A stretch of 64,000 bases of DNA from Blautia sp. MSJ-19 (GTDB taxonomy: Bacteria; Bacillota; Clostridia; Lachnospirales; Lachnospiraceae): positions 1 to 64,000 of the forward strand of contig NZ_JAHLQA010000002.1 of the NCBI RefSeq assembly GCF_018918125.1, given 5' to 3'. Both the position numbers and the translations under genes were made by a program. Under the pieces are notes generated by a model, which ran no database searches, was not told the DNA's origin, and saw only the letters and a list, made by a program, of their open reading frames with translations. Below are positions 52,634 to 62,452 of this stretch, piece by piece. Positions within the stretch are counted from its first letter, which is position 1; each line of letters opens with the position of its first letter.

Positions 52634-54769
52634 CCATTCTTTCCATTTGCGCATAGCTTCCGGATTCTGCTTTTCCAGACGTTCCTCCAGACGCTTGCGG
52701 TTCTGTTCCAGACGGGCGGCAAGTTCCGGGTGCTCTTCCAGCATTTTTTCGTGTATGCGTGTACGACGTTTTTCAATCAGGTCAAGAATATGACGATGAT
52801 CTTTATGCAATTCCAGTGGAAGCTCATCAATATGTAATTCAATACGGCGCAGGATCTCATCTTCATCTAGTGCACCAAGAGAATGCCAGTTATCAAGAAG
52901 CTGCTGCAGACCTTCTGCGGAGAGCCGTTCGACATCGGGCATCTGATGCAGATGTTCAATGATCTGATGTGTGGCTTTTTCCAGCTCTTCAACAGTGTCA
53001 TTACCAAAAGCCCAGGCAAATTCTTCGAGAGTATTTTCTTCTTCTGCCGGAAGATGTGCCTGACTGCGAAGTTCTGCCAGTTTTTTGACTGCTTCGGGGA
53101 TTTCCAGATCATAAGGTTTCTGGATACCGGCATCGTTTAGTGCGGCAAGAATGGTACGACGGACACATCCGTCCTTGATAAGGTGTCCAATGCCGAGAGC
53201 ACGCATCTGGTCATTCAATGTGGAGGCATGTTCTGTGATATAAAAACGAATCCCTCGTTTTTGCATGTTGGCAGCGATGGATTCCAGACGGTCAGCGGCA
53301 GTGATATCGATCGAGTTGACAGATGCGGCATCGACGATCACGACCTGCGTATCATCTTTCAGACTGTTTTCCAGGTCTTCCTGAAAGATCTTTATATTGG
53401 CAAAGAAGAGATTTTCACTGAAGCGGTAGATTACAACATGACGGATCGGATAGGCATGCGGATTACGTTTCAGGTCATAATATGCTTCCTTTCCGGGAAT
53501 GATACCACGGAAAGAACGCGGCGGGTTGGTGGCCTTGAGGATCACAGCGGTAAAAGACAGCAGGATGCCGATGACAACGCCATAGATCGTACCGAGAAAC
53601 AGCACACTGATGCAGGCTGCCATAAAGATATAAAATTCATTACGGCTGACTTTGTACAGGCGGACGGCGAGATGGACTTCAACGACATCCATTAGGGCAG
53701 AGATGACAATCGCTGTGAGCACCGGAACCGGCAGATAGCCAATGAAACCGGTAAATCCTGAGAGAAGGACTGCCATGACGATTCCGGCTGTAAGGGAGAC
53801 CGCCTGGGAAGAACCTCCATACTGTTCGTTCATGGAAGTACGGGAGATGCTTCCGTTTACCGGGCAGCAGCCAACGAAAGCTGCAGAGATATTTCCGGCA
53901 GCACAGGCAAGGATTTCCTGTCGGTCATTCAATTTGTAATCATTTTTAAATGCAAAGTTATTTTCTGCAAGAAGAGTTTCGGCCATGATCACAACGGCAA
54001 CCATCAGACCGCGGCCGATGACCTGTGTCAGCTGTACCTGTCCAAAATGTGGAAGGACGAAGGTTGGCAGTCCCGGTTCGACAGATTGCAGCAGGATGAC
54101 ACCGTGCTGATCAATATGAAAAAAGACGGTGCAGAGTACGCCAAGAGCCATGATCATGACTGCAACCGGAAATTTCGGAAAAATCTTTTTGGACAGGCGG
54201 ATCAGAAGCAGGGCACCGATGCCAAGTCCGAGAGAAAGCCAGTTGATATTGCGGCATGTCAGGAAGATATGCTGCAGAAGCTCAATGATCTCACCGGATC
54301 CTGCACTGCCTCCGAGCAGCTTCGGAATCTGCATGCAGATGATCGTCAGAGAGATTCCACTGATAAATCCACCCATGACTGGTGTGGAAATGAAGTCTAC
54401 CATACGGTCTGCGTGGAGAAAATAAAAGAGCAGAAGCCACAGACCGGCAAACAGTGCGATCATGGGAACGTAGTACAGGGCATCAGCAGATTCCGCTGCA
54501 ATTCCGAGAGAGGCCAGGGCACTGCCTACGATTGCGGCAGGAGCAGCATCAACGCCAAAGATAAACTGTTTTGAGGTAGAAAACAGAGCAAAAAACAGGA
54601 TCGGAAAAACAGAACCATACAGACCGTAGATGGCAGGAATTCCCGAAATCTGTGCATATCCCATAGAAATAGGAATGGATACTGCGGCAATGATGATCCC
54701 GGAAAAAATATCCCTGGGAAGATGATTGAGATTATAATTTTTCAGAGTAGGAAATAATGTCAGTTTCAT
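52616..54769 (-). CDS. SulP family anion transporter with STAS domain and long C-terminal extension
   Basis: 717 aa. The membrane part (about 1-410) begins with DIFSGIIIAAVSIPISMGYAQISG, the SulP signature. A STAS domain (about 435-545) follows. A further ~170 residues, highly charged and helical (…RRTRIHEKMLEEHPELAAR…), form a probable coiled coil not usual in the family. SulP proteins carry sulfate, bicarbonate or dicarboxylates. The ATG at 54769 follows AAAGGAGG; an in-frame ATG 33 bases upstream has none. Confidence 0.9.
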   Translation of the reverse strand: MKLTLFPTLKNYNLNHLPRDIFSGIIIAAVSIPISMGYAQISGIPAIYGLYGSVFPILFFALFSTSKQFIFGVDAAPAAIVGSALASLGIAAESADALYYVPMIALFAGLWLLLFYFLHADRMVDFISTPVMGGFISGISLTIICMQIPKLLGGSAGSGEIIELLQHIFLTCRNINWLSLGLGIGALLLIRLSKKIFPKFPVAVMIMALGVLCTVFFHIDQHGVILLQSVEPGLPTFVLPHFGQVQLTQVIGRGLMVAVVIMAETLLAENNFAFKNDYKLNDRQEILACAAGNISAAFVGCCPVNGSISRTSMNEQYGGSSQAVSLTAGIVMAVLLSGFTGFIGYLPVPVLTAIVISALMDVVEVHLAVRLYKVSRNEFYIFMAACISVLFLGTIYGVVIGILLSFTAVILKATNPPRSFRGIIPGKEAYYDLKRNPHAYPIRHVVIYRFSENLFFANIKIFQEDLENSLKDDTQVVIVDAASVNSIDITAADRLESIAANMQKRGIRFYITEHASTLNDQMRALGIGHLIKDGCVRRTILAALNDAGIQKPYDLEIPEAVKKLAELRSQAHLPAEEENTLEEFAWAFGNDTVEELEKATHQIIEHLHQMPDVERLSAEGLQQLLDNWHSLGALDEDEILRRIELHIDELPLELHKDHRHILDLIEKRRTRIHEKMLEEHPELAARLEQNRKRLEERLEKQNPEAMRKWKEWKKREH

Positions 54770-54836
54770 AAGATGCCTCCTTTTCTGACTGTATTGTATC
54801 ATAAGAGAACATTATAAAAAACAATTTAATCAAATA

Positions 54837-54865
54837 TTGTAATCATGTCGTTGATATGGCATAAT
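54837..54865 (+). promoter_or_regulatory. promoter of the Na/Pi symporter gene
   Basis: TTGTAA (54837-54842), 17-bp spacer and CATAAT (54860-54865). Confidence 0.6.
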
Positions 54866-54986
54866 AGATAAGGAATGTGAAAAACAAGAAAAAACAAAGT
54901 TAAGAAAACGTAAAAAATACTTTAACAGGAGGAGTCAGTCCTGATGAAGAGTTCTCAGGGACAACTGACTACAGAGGAGAAAAAAT

Positions 54987-56795
54987 ATGGCAGTATTTTC
55001 AATGATCTTATCTTTGCTCTCAGGAGTGGCATTATTTCTGTTTGGAATGTCTTTGATGGGAGATGGCCTGAAACTTGTAGCAGGCAACAAACTCGAGGCA
55101 TTTCTGTACCGTATGACAAACACTCCGCTGAAAGGAGTTGCACTTGGTACCTGCGTGACCAGTGTTATTCAGTCTTCTTCAGCGACTACCGTTATGGTCA
55201 TCGGTTTTGTAAACTCCGGTATGATGAAGCTGAAACAGGCGATCGGTATCATCATGGGAGCCAACATCGGAACCAGTATTACAGGTTGGATTCTATGTCT
55301 TTCTTATATTCAGGGATCCGGTGGTATTGCAAGTATTCTTTCAACAGCGACAATTTCCGCAGTGGTAGCTGTGATCGGTATCATTCTTCGTATGTTCTGC
55401 AAAAGATCCGTACATAAGAATATCGGAAACATCATGCTTGGCTTCGCGATTCTTATGACTGGTATGCAGACAATGAGTGGGGCGGTAGCACCGCTTCGTG
55501 AAAGTCCGGTATTTATTGACATGTTGACGATGTTTTCAAATCCGATAGCCGGTATTCTGGTAGGTATTGCTTTTACAGCGGTACTGCAGAGTGCATCTGC
55601 AACTGTCGGTGTTCTTCAGGCACTTTCCGTAACCGGTATCCTGACATTTGCCAGTGCATTCCCGATTGTTCTTGGTATTGGTGTAGGTGCAGCCTGTCCG
55701 GTTCTGATCTCTGCGATCGGAGCAAACAAAAATGGTAAGAGAACTGCACTCATCTATCTGATGAATGACCTGTTCGGCTTGATCATGTGGTCTATCGTTT
55801 TCTATACTGCAAATGCAATCGTGCATTTTGGATTTATGGATATGATCATGACACCAGTTACGATCGCAGCACTGAATACCGTGTTCCGTGTAGCTACTGT
55901 TGTGGTACTGTTTCCATTTATTCCGAAACTTGAAAAACTGGTGTGCATGCTTGTCAAAGACAGTGCCGAGGAGCTGGAAGACGAGGCAGATTTCGATCTG
56001 CTTGAAGAACGTCTGATCAATTATCCGGCTCTTGCGATCGCACAGTGCCATCGTGCAATGAACGGCATGTCCAAGAAGCTTCGCAAGAATGTCAACCGTG
56101 CAATGAACCTTCTGAATGATTATCAGCAGGACAAATATGACAAGGTGCAGCGCAAAGAAGACCTGATCGACAAGTATGAGAGTCGTCTTGGCGATTATCT
56201 GATCCAGCTTACCAAGCGAGAGATGAATACTGCACAGACCAGACAGGTTTCCCTGTATCTGCATACGATCAATGACTTTGAGCGAATTGGTGACCATGCT
56301 TCCTATATTGCACATATGGCAAATGAGATGCATGACAATCATACAGAGTTTTCACAGGCTGCATGGGATGAACTGAATGTCGTTATGGAAGCGGTTCGTG
56401 AAGAAATCAATGTGACGTGTAATGCTTTTATGAAAGATGATAAAGAAGCGGCACAGAGAGTTGCTCCACTGGGAGCAGTCATTACGAATCTCTGTGATGA
56501 GCTGAAGATGCATCATGTAGAGCGACTGAGCAAAGGCGAGTGTGGACTGGAAGAAGGTACGGTATTCAATGATATCCTGAACAGCTTCGGACGTATCGCT
56601 GCCCATAGTGCAAGTGCAATGACCGCACTCTTAAAGAGCGGTGAGCAGGATTCGGATCTTCATATTCATGATTCCAAAGTTTATCCGACAGACAGCTGGG
56701 AATATTACACATACTTCAATGAGTACAGACAGAAATATGATGTTGTGGACAATGCAGAGCATGTATTAAGTATGGAACCGGAAGAAGTAGAGTAA
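54987..56795 (+). CDS. Na+/phosphate cotransporter family protein with PhoU domain
   Basis: 602 aa. Two inverted Na/Pi repeat blocks with the QSSSATT (about 58-64) and QSASATV (about 207-213) motifs are followed by a cytoplasmic PhoU-like helical domain (about 350-560). Probably imports or exports phosphate and is regulated by its own PhoU part. RBS GAGGAGA. Terminator after the gene. Confidence 0.93.
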   Translation: MAVFSMILSLLSGVALFLFGMSLMGDGLKLVAGNKLEAFLYRMTNTPLKGVALGTCVTSVIQSSSATTVMVIGFVNSGMMKLKQAIGIIMGANIGTSITGWILCLSYIQGSGGIASILSTATISAVVAVIGIILRMFCKRSVHKNIGNIMLGFAILMTGMQTMSGAVAPLRESPVFIDMLTMFSNPIAGILVGIAFTAVLQSASATVGVLQALSVTGILTFASAFPIVLGIGVGAACPVLISAIGANKNGKRTALIYLMNDLFGLIMWSIVFYTANAIVHFGFMDMIMTPVTIAALNTVFRVATVVVLFPFIPKLEKLVCMLVKDSAEELEDEADFDLLEERLINYPALAIAQCHRAMNGMSKKLRKNVNRAMNLLNDYQQDKYDKVQRKEDLIDKYESRLGDYLIQLTKREMNTAQTRQVSLYLHTINDFERIGDHASYIAHMANEMHDNHTEFSQAAWDELNVVMEAVREEINVTCNAFMKDDKEAAQRVAPLGAVITNLCDELKMHHVERLSKGECGLEEGTVFNDILNSFGRIAAHSASAMTALLKSGEQDSDLHIHDSKVYPTDSWEYYTYFNEYRQKYDVVDNAEHVLSMEPEEVE

Positions 56796-56820
56796 TTAAA
56801 AAGCATCATTAAGTAAACAG

Positions 56821-56861
56821 AAAGTGTAGAGCAAATGTTTAAGTTGTTCTACACTTTTTTT
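56821..56861 (+). terminator. terminator of the Na/Pi symporter gene
   Basis: AAAGTGTAGA pairs perfectly with TCTACACTTT around a 17-base loop, followed by TTTT. Confidence 0.9.
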
Positions 56862-56993
56862 GCAATGAGCTGAAAAAGTTTTAGGAAAATGCCGCTTTAG
56901 CATAGAAATAAAGAAAAGTATATGCTATACTGAAATGAATAAAAATGAGGGGTAATGCATTTTTATGCAAAACAAAAGAAAAGGAGAGAGGGA

Positions 56994-58445
56994 ATGTTTG
57001 CATTATTCGAAAACTTAACAAACTGGTTATGGGGGCTGCCTTTATTGATCACAATTCTGGTAACAGGAATCTATCTGACGATCCGCTCCGGATTTTTCCA
57101 GTTCCGTCACTTTGGACATATCGTCAAAAATATGTTCAGCAAAGAACGTCGTGAGGAAGGTGGAGATGACGGCAAGAGCCTGACACCATTCCAGGCGATT
57201 TCCATCGCGATCGGAGGAACCGTTGGTGTATCCAATATGTCCGGTGTTGCAACCGCGATCGCAACGGGAGGTCCTGGTGCACTGTTCTGGCTGTGGGTCG
57301 CTGCACTTCTTGCCATGATCATCAAAATGACAGAGGTAACTCTGGCTGTCTACTACAGAGAAAAACAGCCAAACGGCGAATATCTCGGTGGACCGACCTA
57401 CTATATGCAGAAAGGTCTGGGCGATGAGAAGAAGCTTCCGTTCTGGAAGATTTTTGCTGTATTATTCGGTGGATGTATCTTTATGACATGGTTTATCACT
57501 CTTCAGAACTATACGGTATCTGAGGCAGTTGGAAGTACCTTCAAACTTCCATACATCGTACCGTCTCTTTTGTATGTACTCGCAATCTATGTGATCATCA
57601 TTGGCGGTGTAAAGAAGGTCGGCGTGATCTCCTCTTATATGACGCCGATCATGTGCCTGCTTTATATCCTGGGATCACTGTTTATCCTGCTCACAAACTT
57701 TGAACAGCTGCCGGCAGCATTCGGCATGATCTTCAAAGGTGCATTTACCACACAGGCTGCTGTTGGTGGATTTTTGGGAGCTGGTGTCGCAACCTGTATG
57801 CGTCTTGGTTTTGCCCGTTCTGTATACAGCAATGAGGCTGGATGGGGAACTTCTCCGATGATCCACGCTTCTGCGAAGACAGACCATCCGGTAAAACAGG
57901 GTCTGATGGGAGCATTTGAAGTATTTGCAGATACTATCGTAGTCTGCTCTATGACAGGACTTGTTGTTATCGTGACAGGTTACTGGAATTCGGGACTTCA
58001 GGGATCCGAACTTACTCTGACTGCATTTGAATCCGGCATGGGTTCTGTGGCACGTGCACTGATCGCACTCAGTATCTTCCTGTTTGGCCTGACCACTTCT
58101 ACAGGCTGGTTTACATACTACAGTGTCATCCTGAAACACTGGCTCAAGGGAAATCAGAAAGTCCTCAAGGTCGCAGAAAAAGTATTTATTTTCGGAACTC
58201 CGTTATGGGGTCTGCTTGTAACTGTACTGACTCTCTATGGAAACGGAACACCGGCACAGCTCTGGGTGATCGCAGATTTCACGACCGTATTCCCAACATT
58301 CGTAAACGTAGCGACTCTGTTTATCTTAAGCGGAACCTTTATCAAACTGCTTAAGGATTACAAAGCACGTTACATGGGAATTGGAGAGGTAGACAAAGAT
58401 CTTGCGCTTTTTTACGAGGATAAAAAGGCAAAAGAAAACAAGTAA
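56994..58445 (+). CDS. AGCS family alanine/glycine:cation symporter
   Basis: 483 aa with about ten or eleven helices. The family signature GTVGVSNMSGVATAIATGGPGA (about 79 onward) and NEAGWGTSP near 277 are clear. It imports Ala, Gly or related small amino acids with Na+ or H+. The ATG at 56994 follows AAAGGAGAGAGGG. Its position 35 bases ahead of the amidohydrolase suggests an operon. Confidence 0.93.
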   Translation: MFALFENLTNWLWGLPLLITILVTGIYLTIRSGFFQFRHFGHIVKNMFSKERREEGGDDGKSLTPFQAISIAIGGTVGVSNMSGVATAIATGGPGALFWLWVAALLAMIIKMTEVTLAVYYREKQPNGEYLGGPTYYMQKGLGDEKKLPFWKIFAVLFGGCIFMTWFITLQNYTVSEAVGSTFKLPYIVPSLLYVLAIYVIIIGGVKKVGVISSYMTPIMCLLYILGSLFILLTNFEQLPAAFGMIFKGAFTTQAAVGGFLGAGVATCMRLGFARSVYSNEAGWGTSPMIHASAKTDHPVKQGLMGAFEVFADTIVVCSMTGLVVIVTGYWNSGLQGSELTLTAFESGMGSVARALIALSIFLFGLTTSTGWFTYYSVILKHWLKGNQKVLKVAEKVFIFGTPLWGLLVTVLTLYGNGTPAQLWVIADFTTVFPTFVNVATLFILSGTFIKLLKDYKARYMGIGEVDKDLALFYEDKKAKENK

Positions 58446-58480
58446 TTTACCAGAAATAATTCATAAAGGATGAAGAAGCA

Positions 58481-60082
58481 GTGGATAAGATTTTTTTTAA
58501 CGGACGAATCCGTACATTAGATGATGCCGGCCACATAGCAGAAGCGGTTGGCGTGGAAAATGGCAAAATTGTTTTTGTAGGAACCAACGAAGAGGCACAG
58601 AAGATCGCCTGTGATGAAAAAGTTGACCTTGGCGGCAGACTGCTTCTTCCGGGATTTGTGGACACGCATCTGCACATGCTGCATTATGCATTTGTAGAGC
58701 GTTCCGTCAAACTGTTTGACTGCACCAGCGTAGAAGAAATGCTGGACGCAGCCAGGAAGCGTATCGGGGAACATGCGGATAAACCGCTGACCTGGCTTTA
58801 CTGCCGCGGATGGAACGAAGAACATTTTGCGGAGCCGCGATATCCGCACAAGGATGAGCTGGATGCCCTGTCCACAGAAATCCCGATCATCATGGTCAGA
58901 GTCTGCGGACATGTAGGTGTCTGCAACAGCCGCGGCCTGGAACTGCTCAAGACGATTCCTCAGTTCTCTGAGATCGAGAAGGATGTTGATCTGGAAACAG
59001 GTCTGATCAAGGAAAATGCTGTACAGTTTTACTATTCCCTGCTTGACACCCCGTCACAGGAGGAAGTAGAAAACTACATTACCTACAGCGCAAAAAAACT
59101 GAACGAATGCGGCTTTACCGGTGTACAGTCTGATGACCTCGCAGCACTTCCGGGCAAGAACTGGAAGCGTATCATGAATGCCTACAAAGCACTGGATGCG
59201 AGAGGCGAGCTGAATGTCCGCCATTATGAACAGTGCCTGTTTGAACGTTTTGATGATGCCAGGGCATTTGTGGAAGAGGGATATCGTACCGGTCAGAGGG
59301 GCGATCATTTTACAATCGGGCCGATGAAACTCATTCAGGATGGCTCCCTTGGTGCGAGAACTGCGGCGATGAACGAGCCATATGAAGACAGCCCTGGAAA
59401 CTGCGGAAACATTACCTTTACGCAGGAGGAACTGGATGAGCTGTTTGCATTTTTTGACCAGCATCAGATGCAGGCGGCAGTACACTGCATTGGCGACCGT
59501 GCGATGGATATGGTGATCGAAGCAATCGCGAAATCCCCATACCGTAAAGATAATGCCAAGGGCAGACATGGAATCGTCCACTGTCAGATCACAAACCCGC
59601 GGATCCTGCGAGCAATGAAAGAAAATGACATTCTGGCATATATCCAGCCGGTATTCGTCGATCTTGATATGAATACTGTAGAACCGGCGATCGGAACACA
59701 TCGGATGGAAGGCATTTATGCATGGAAGACCATGCTGGATCTCGGTATCCATGCATCCGGCGGCTCCGATGCACCGGTGGTGAGCTTCGATGCAATGGAA
59801 AACATTTATTTTGCCGTGACCCGCAAGAATATAAAAGGAGAGCCGAAAGAGGGCTGGATCCCGTCGGAACGCCTGACAGTAGATGAGGCAGTGAAGCTTT
59901 TTACAAAATATGCTGCTTATGCGTCTTACACAGAGGATGAGAACGGCACGATCGAAGTCGGCAAGAATGCGGATTTTGTTGTGCTTGAAAAAGATATTTA
60001 CGAGATCGACCCGGATGAGATCAAGACCACCAAGGTGGATATGACGATCCTTGGAGGAAAGACTGTATTTGAGAGGAAATAA
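58481..60082 (+). CDS. amidohydrolase family protein (YtcJ-like)
   Basis: 533 aa metal-dependent hydrolase of the Amidohydrolase_3 group. The HxH motif is in GFVDTHLHMLHYAF (about 62-68), a CIGDRAMD His region near 333 and SDAPVVSFD near 428 complete the active site. Natural substrates of this group are mostly unknown; deacetylation or deformylation of N-acylated compounds is common. GTG start. CoA-transferase starts two bases after its stop. Confidence 0.88.
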   Translation: MDKIFFNGRIRTLDDAGHIAEAVGVENGKIVFVGTNEEAQKIACDEKVDLGGRLLLPGFVDTHLHMLHYAFVERSVKLFDCTSVEEMLDAARKRIGEHADKPLTWLYCRGWNEEHFAEPRYPHKDELDALSTEIPIIMVRVCGHVGVCNSRGLELLKTIPQFSEIEKDVDLETGLIKENAVQFYYSLLDTPSQEEVENYITYSAKKLNECGFTGVQSDDLAALPGKNWKRIMNAYKALDARGELNVRHYEQCLFERFDDARAFVEEGYRTGQRGDHFTIGPMKLIQDGSLGARTAAMNEPYEDSPGNCGNITFTQEELDELFAFFDQHQMQAAVHCIGDRAMDMVIEAIAKSPYRKDNAKGRHGIVHCQITNPRILRAMKENDILAYIQPVFVDLDMNTVEPAIGTHRMEGIYAWKTMLDLGIHASGGSDAPVVSFDAMENIYFAVTRKNIKGEPKEGWIPSERLTVDEAVKLFTKYAAYASYTEDENGTIEVGKNADFVVLEKDIYEIDPDEIKTTKVDMTILGGKTVFERK

Positions 60083-60084
60083 GT

Positions 60085-61596
60085 ATGTATGAAATTATGA
60101 GTGCAGATGAAGCTATCCGTCTGATCCGGGCTGGAGACTGTATCTGTGTGAATTCATTTGTAGGAATCGAAAACCCGACCGAACTTCACGAGGCGTTATA
60201 CAGGAGATACCAGAAAATGCAGTCGCCGACGCATCTGACGATCGTATCCAGTGCCGGATTTGGTGTCTGGGACGACGAACACAATGCGGAAGGATATATC
60301 CGTGACGGGGCGGTGGATAAGTTGATCTGTGGCCATTTTGGGGCGATGATGAGCACCAAGAAGCTGGTGCTGGAGGACAGATTTGAGGCATATAACCTGC
60401 CGCTTGGCTGTATTTCCCATGCGATCCGAGCACAGGCAGGCGGTCTTCCGGGAGCATTGTCAAAGGTCGGACTGGATATTTTTGTCGATCCGAGAAGGGA
60501 AGGCCCTGGGATCAACAGAATTTCCATCGATGATTCACTGGTGAAGCATGTGGAAGTGGATGGGGATGAATTCCTTTATTATAAATTACCAAAGATTACG
60601 ATTGCCATGATCAAGGGAACTGCTGCAGACAGAAAAGGAAATATCACATTTGATGATATGTTCATGTCCGGCGATGCACTGTCAATCTGTCAGGCGGTCA
60701 AGGCGAACCGCGGAAAGGTGATCGTACAGGTAGATCGTCTCGTAGATACACCGTCCCGTCCGCGTAACGCCATCATTCCGGGATGTCTGGTCGATGCGAT
60801 CGTTGTGGCAGAGCCGGAGGAGAGGAACGAGGCGTACACGGCACTTACCGGAAGCTTTGAGATTCCGTACAAAGAATGGCATACCTGGAATGAGAAGATC
60901 AATGATCTCTCCCAGAAGCAGCGTAAAAACAATGTTCCGGCAAATATCATCGGAAAAAGAGCTGCCAAGGAACTGCGAGTGGATGATATTGTAAACATCG
61001 GAATCGGAATCCCGGAAATGGTATCGAGATATGCACGAAAAAGTGGGATGCTTGATATGATCACACTTACGGTAGAATCCGGAGGAATCGGAGGTTTCCC
61101 TGTTTCGGGCGAAGCGTTTGGCGCAATGATCGGTGCCGCCTCCGTTTACGATATGGCAAATCAGTTTGATCTGTATGACAACGGTGGATTGGACATCTGT
61201 TTCATGGGAGCGCTGGAAGCAGACCGGCATGGAAATATCAATGCCCATAGAGGAACGGGAGCCTTCGCAGGTATTGGTGGTTTTGCCAACATCACAGCCA
61301 AGACCCCGACCGTAGTTTTCTGCATGACCTTCAACGCCAAAGGACTGGAAGTCACACAGGAAAAAGGTGTCGTGACCATCCACAAAGAAGGTGAGATTTC
61401 CAAATTCGTAGAGAATGTGTCCAGCGTCAGCTTCTCCGCAAAACGCGCGATCGAAAACGGCCAGAAAGTACTCTACGTAACAGAACGATGCGTCTTCCGC
61501 CTCACCCCAAAAGGCCTGAAACTGATCGAAGTCTATCCGGGCGTGGATATGCAGAAAGATATCCTCGACAGACTGCCGTTTGAGGTGGAGGTTTGA
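60085..61596 (+). CDS. family I CoA-transferase (acetate/propionate/3-oxoacid type)
   Basis: 503 aa, alpha and beta halves fused. The catalytic Glu is Glu331 in LTVESGGIGGFPVSG; the N-terminal half has GLPGALSKVGLDIFVDP. It moves CoA between short-chain acids such as acetate, propionate or hydroxy acids. Tight coupling to the amidohydrolase and the AGCS symporter suggests catabolism of an amino-acid-like substrate. RBS GAGAGGAAAT. Confidence 0.9.
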   Translation: MYEIMSADEAIRLIRAGDCICVNSFVGIENPTELHEALYRRYQKMQSPTHLTIVSSAGFGVWDDEHNAEGYIRDGAVDKLICGHFGAMMSTKKLVLEDRFEAYNLPLGCISHAIRAQAGGLPGALSKVGLDIFVDPRREGPGINRISIDDSLVKHVEVDGDEFLYYKLPKITIAMIKGTAADRKGNITFDDMFMSGDALSICQAVKANRGKVIVQVDRLVDTPSRPRNAIIPGCLVDAIVVAEPEERNEAYTALTGSFEIPYKEWHTWNEKINDLSQKQRKNNVPANIIGKRAAKELRVDDIVNIGIGIPEMVSRYARKSGMLDMITLTVESGGIGGFPVSGEAFGAMIGAASVYDMANQFDLYDNGGLDICFMGALEADRHGNINAHRGTGAFAGIGGFANITAKTPTVVFCMTFNAKGLEVTQEKGVVTIHKEGEISKFVENVSSVSFSAKRAIENGQKVLYVTERCVFRLTPKGLKLIEVYPGVDMQKDILDRLPFEVEV

Positions 61597-61635
61597 GAAA
61601 AAATTTGCTTTGAGCACAGCGTGGGAATGTTTTAG

Positions 61636-61924
61636 CATCGACATAATTGCCCGAGATATTTCCGATGTTTGATGAGATTGTTATATGGTGCGGCTGTCAT
61701 CGGGTTATGCATTCGAACTATTTTCCGATGCTGGATGTGGTGATTATATTTGGGTGTCGTCATCGGGTTATGCACTTGAATTATTTTCCGATGTCAGATA
61801 CGCTTGTTATACTGGGCTATGAGCATCGGGTTATACACGTGAGGCATTCTCGCCGTCTGGTCTGTCTATTATGTGGCATTGCTGACATCGGTTTGGAAAT
61901 GTGGTATCTTTCTCGATGCAGAAG
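61636..61924. repeat. 63-bp tandem repeat cluster, right copy
   Basis: Units begin with CATCG at 61636, 61698, 61761, 61824 and 61886, so the period is 62 or 63 bases and 4.6 units are present. Units 1 and 2 carry the inverted repeat CATCGG/CCGATG with a ~21-base loop. The last, partial unit ends in GATGCAGAA, exactly like the left cluster at 139-240. A short ORF crossing the repeats is not considered a gene. Confidence 0.85.
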
Positions 61925-61977
61925 CTTCTTTAGCTTCCTGAATTGAGACAGTGAAATTGAAAAATGATAAAGGTAAG

Positions 61978-62020
61978 ATAGAGCATTTGGTTTCACAGAG
62001 GACCGAATGTTCTATTTTTT
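61978..62020 (+). terminator. terminator after the right repeat cluster
   Basis: ATAGAGCATTTGGT pairs with ACCGAATGTTCTAT (14 bp, two G-T pairs) with a 10-base loop and a TTTTTT tail. The GAGCATTTGG arm also appears next to the left repeat cluster at 62-71. The remaining gap to 62168 is A/T-rich and holds no clear gene. Confidence 0.85.
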
Positions 62021-62168
62021 ATGCTTTGATAAAAGTAATGGACGAAGAAAAAAGTGTTTTGTTGTGTACTTGCTTTTTGAAAAAAATAATGAAAATTTCA
62101 AAGTGATATTTCATTGAAAAAGGAGTATTTTAAACATAAATCAAGCGTGCGTAAGGTGGTGATTAAAA

Positions 62169-62414
62169 TTGCAGGCATCAGATTTCGTACCTATTTATGA
62201 GGAGATTGCGAAAACAATCGGAGAAGAACAGACTATAAAGCTATATGAAAATTTTCGAGGACAGCAAATTACGTTTCCAAGAAGAATCTATAGTATAGAG
62301 TATGTCTCTCGTTATGTAAAGGATAATTACAATGGAAGCAACGCAAGAGAATTGGCACGAAAATTTGATTATTCAGAGAGACGGATCAGAGAATTTATAA
62401 AACAAAATAAATGA
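62169..62414 (+). CDS. Mor-like transcription activator family protein
   Basis: 81 aa, TTG start after AAGGTGG. The ENFRGQQITFPRRIYSIEY and GSNARELARKFDYSERRIREFI segments fit the Mor/C family of small helix-turn-helix proteins, first known from phage Mu and common in Firmicutes mobile regions. It may control the two genes behind it. The codon mix is more A/T-rich than the housekeeping genes upstream. Confidence 0.75.
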   Translation: MQASDFVPIYEEIAKTIGEEQTIKLYENFRGQQITFPRRIYSIEYVSRYVKDNYNGSNARELARKFDYSERRIREFIKQNK

Positions 62415-62452
62415 TTACAAAGGAATGAGATTAAGAGAGAGGTGATGAACAT

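Noticed and set aside
56862-56993. Glycine riboswitch ahead of the AGCS symporter
   Set aside because: The gap is short, A/T-rich and lacks the conserved glycine aptamer core.
61636-61924. CRISPR array
   Set aside because: All parts of each 63-bp unit are similar between copies, so there are no unique spacers, and no cas genes are present.
61647-61946. 99-codon open frame across the right repeat cluster
   Set aside because: Its apparent internal repeats only mirror the 63-bp DNA repeat; the matching left cluster does not keep the frame and there is no RBS.
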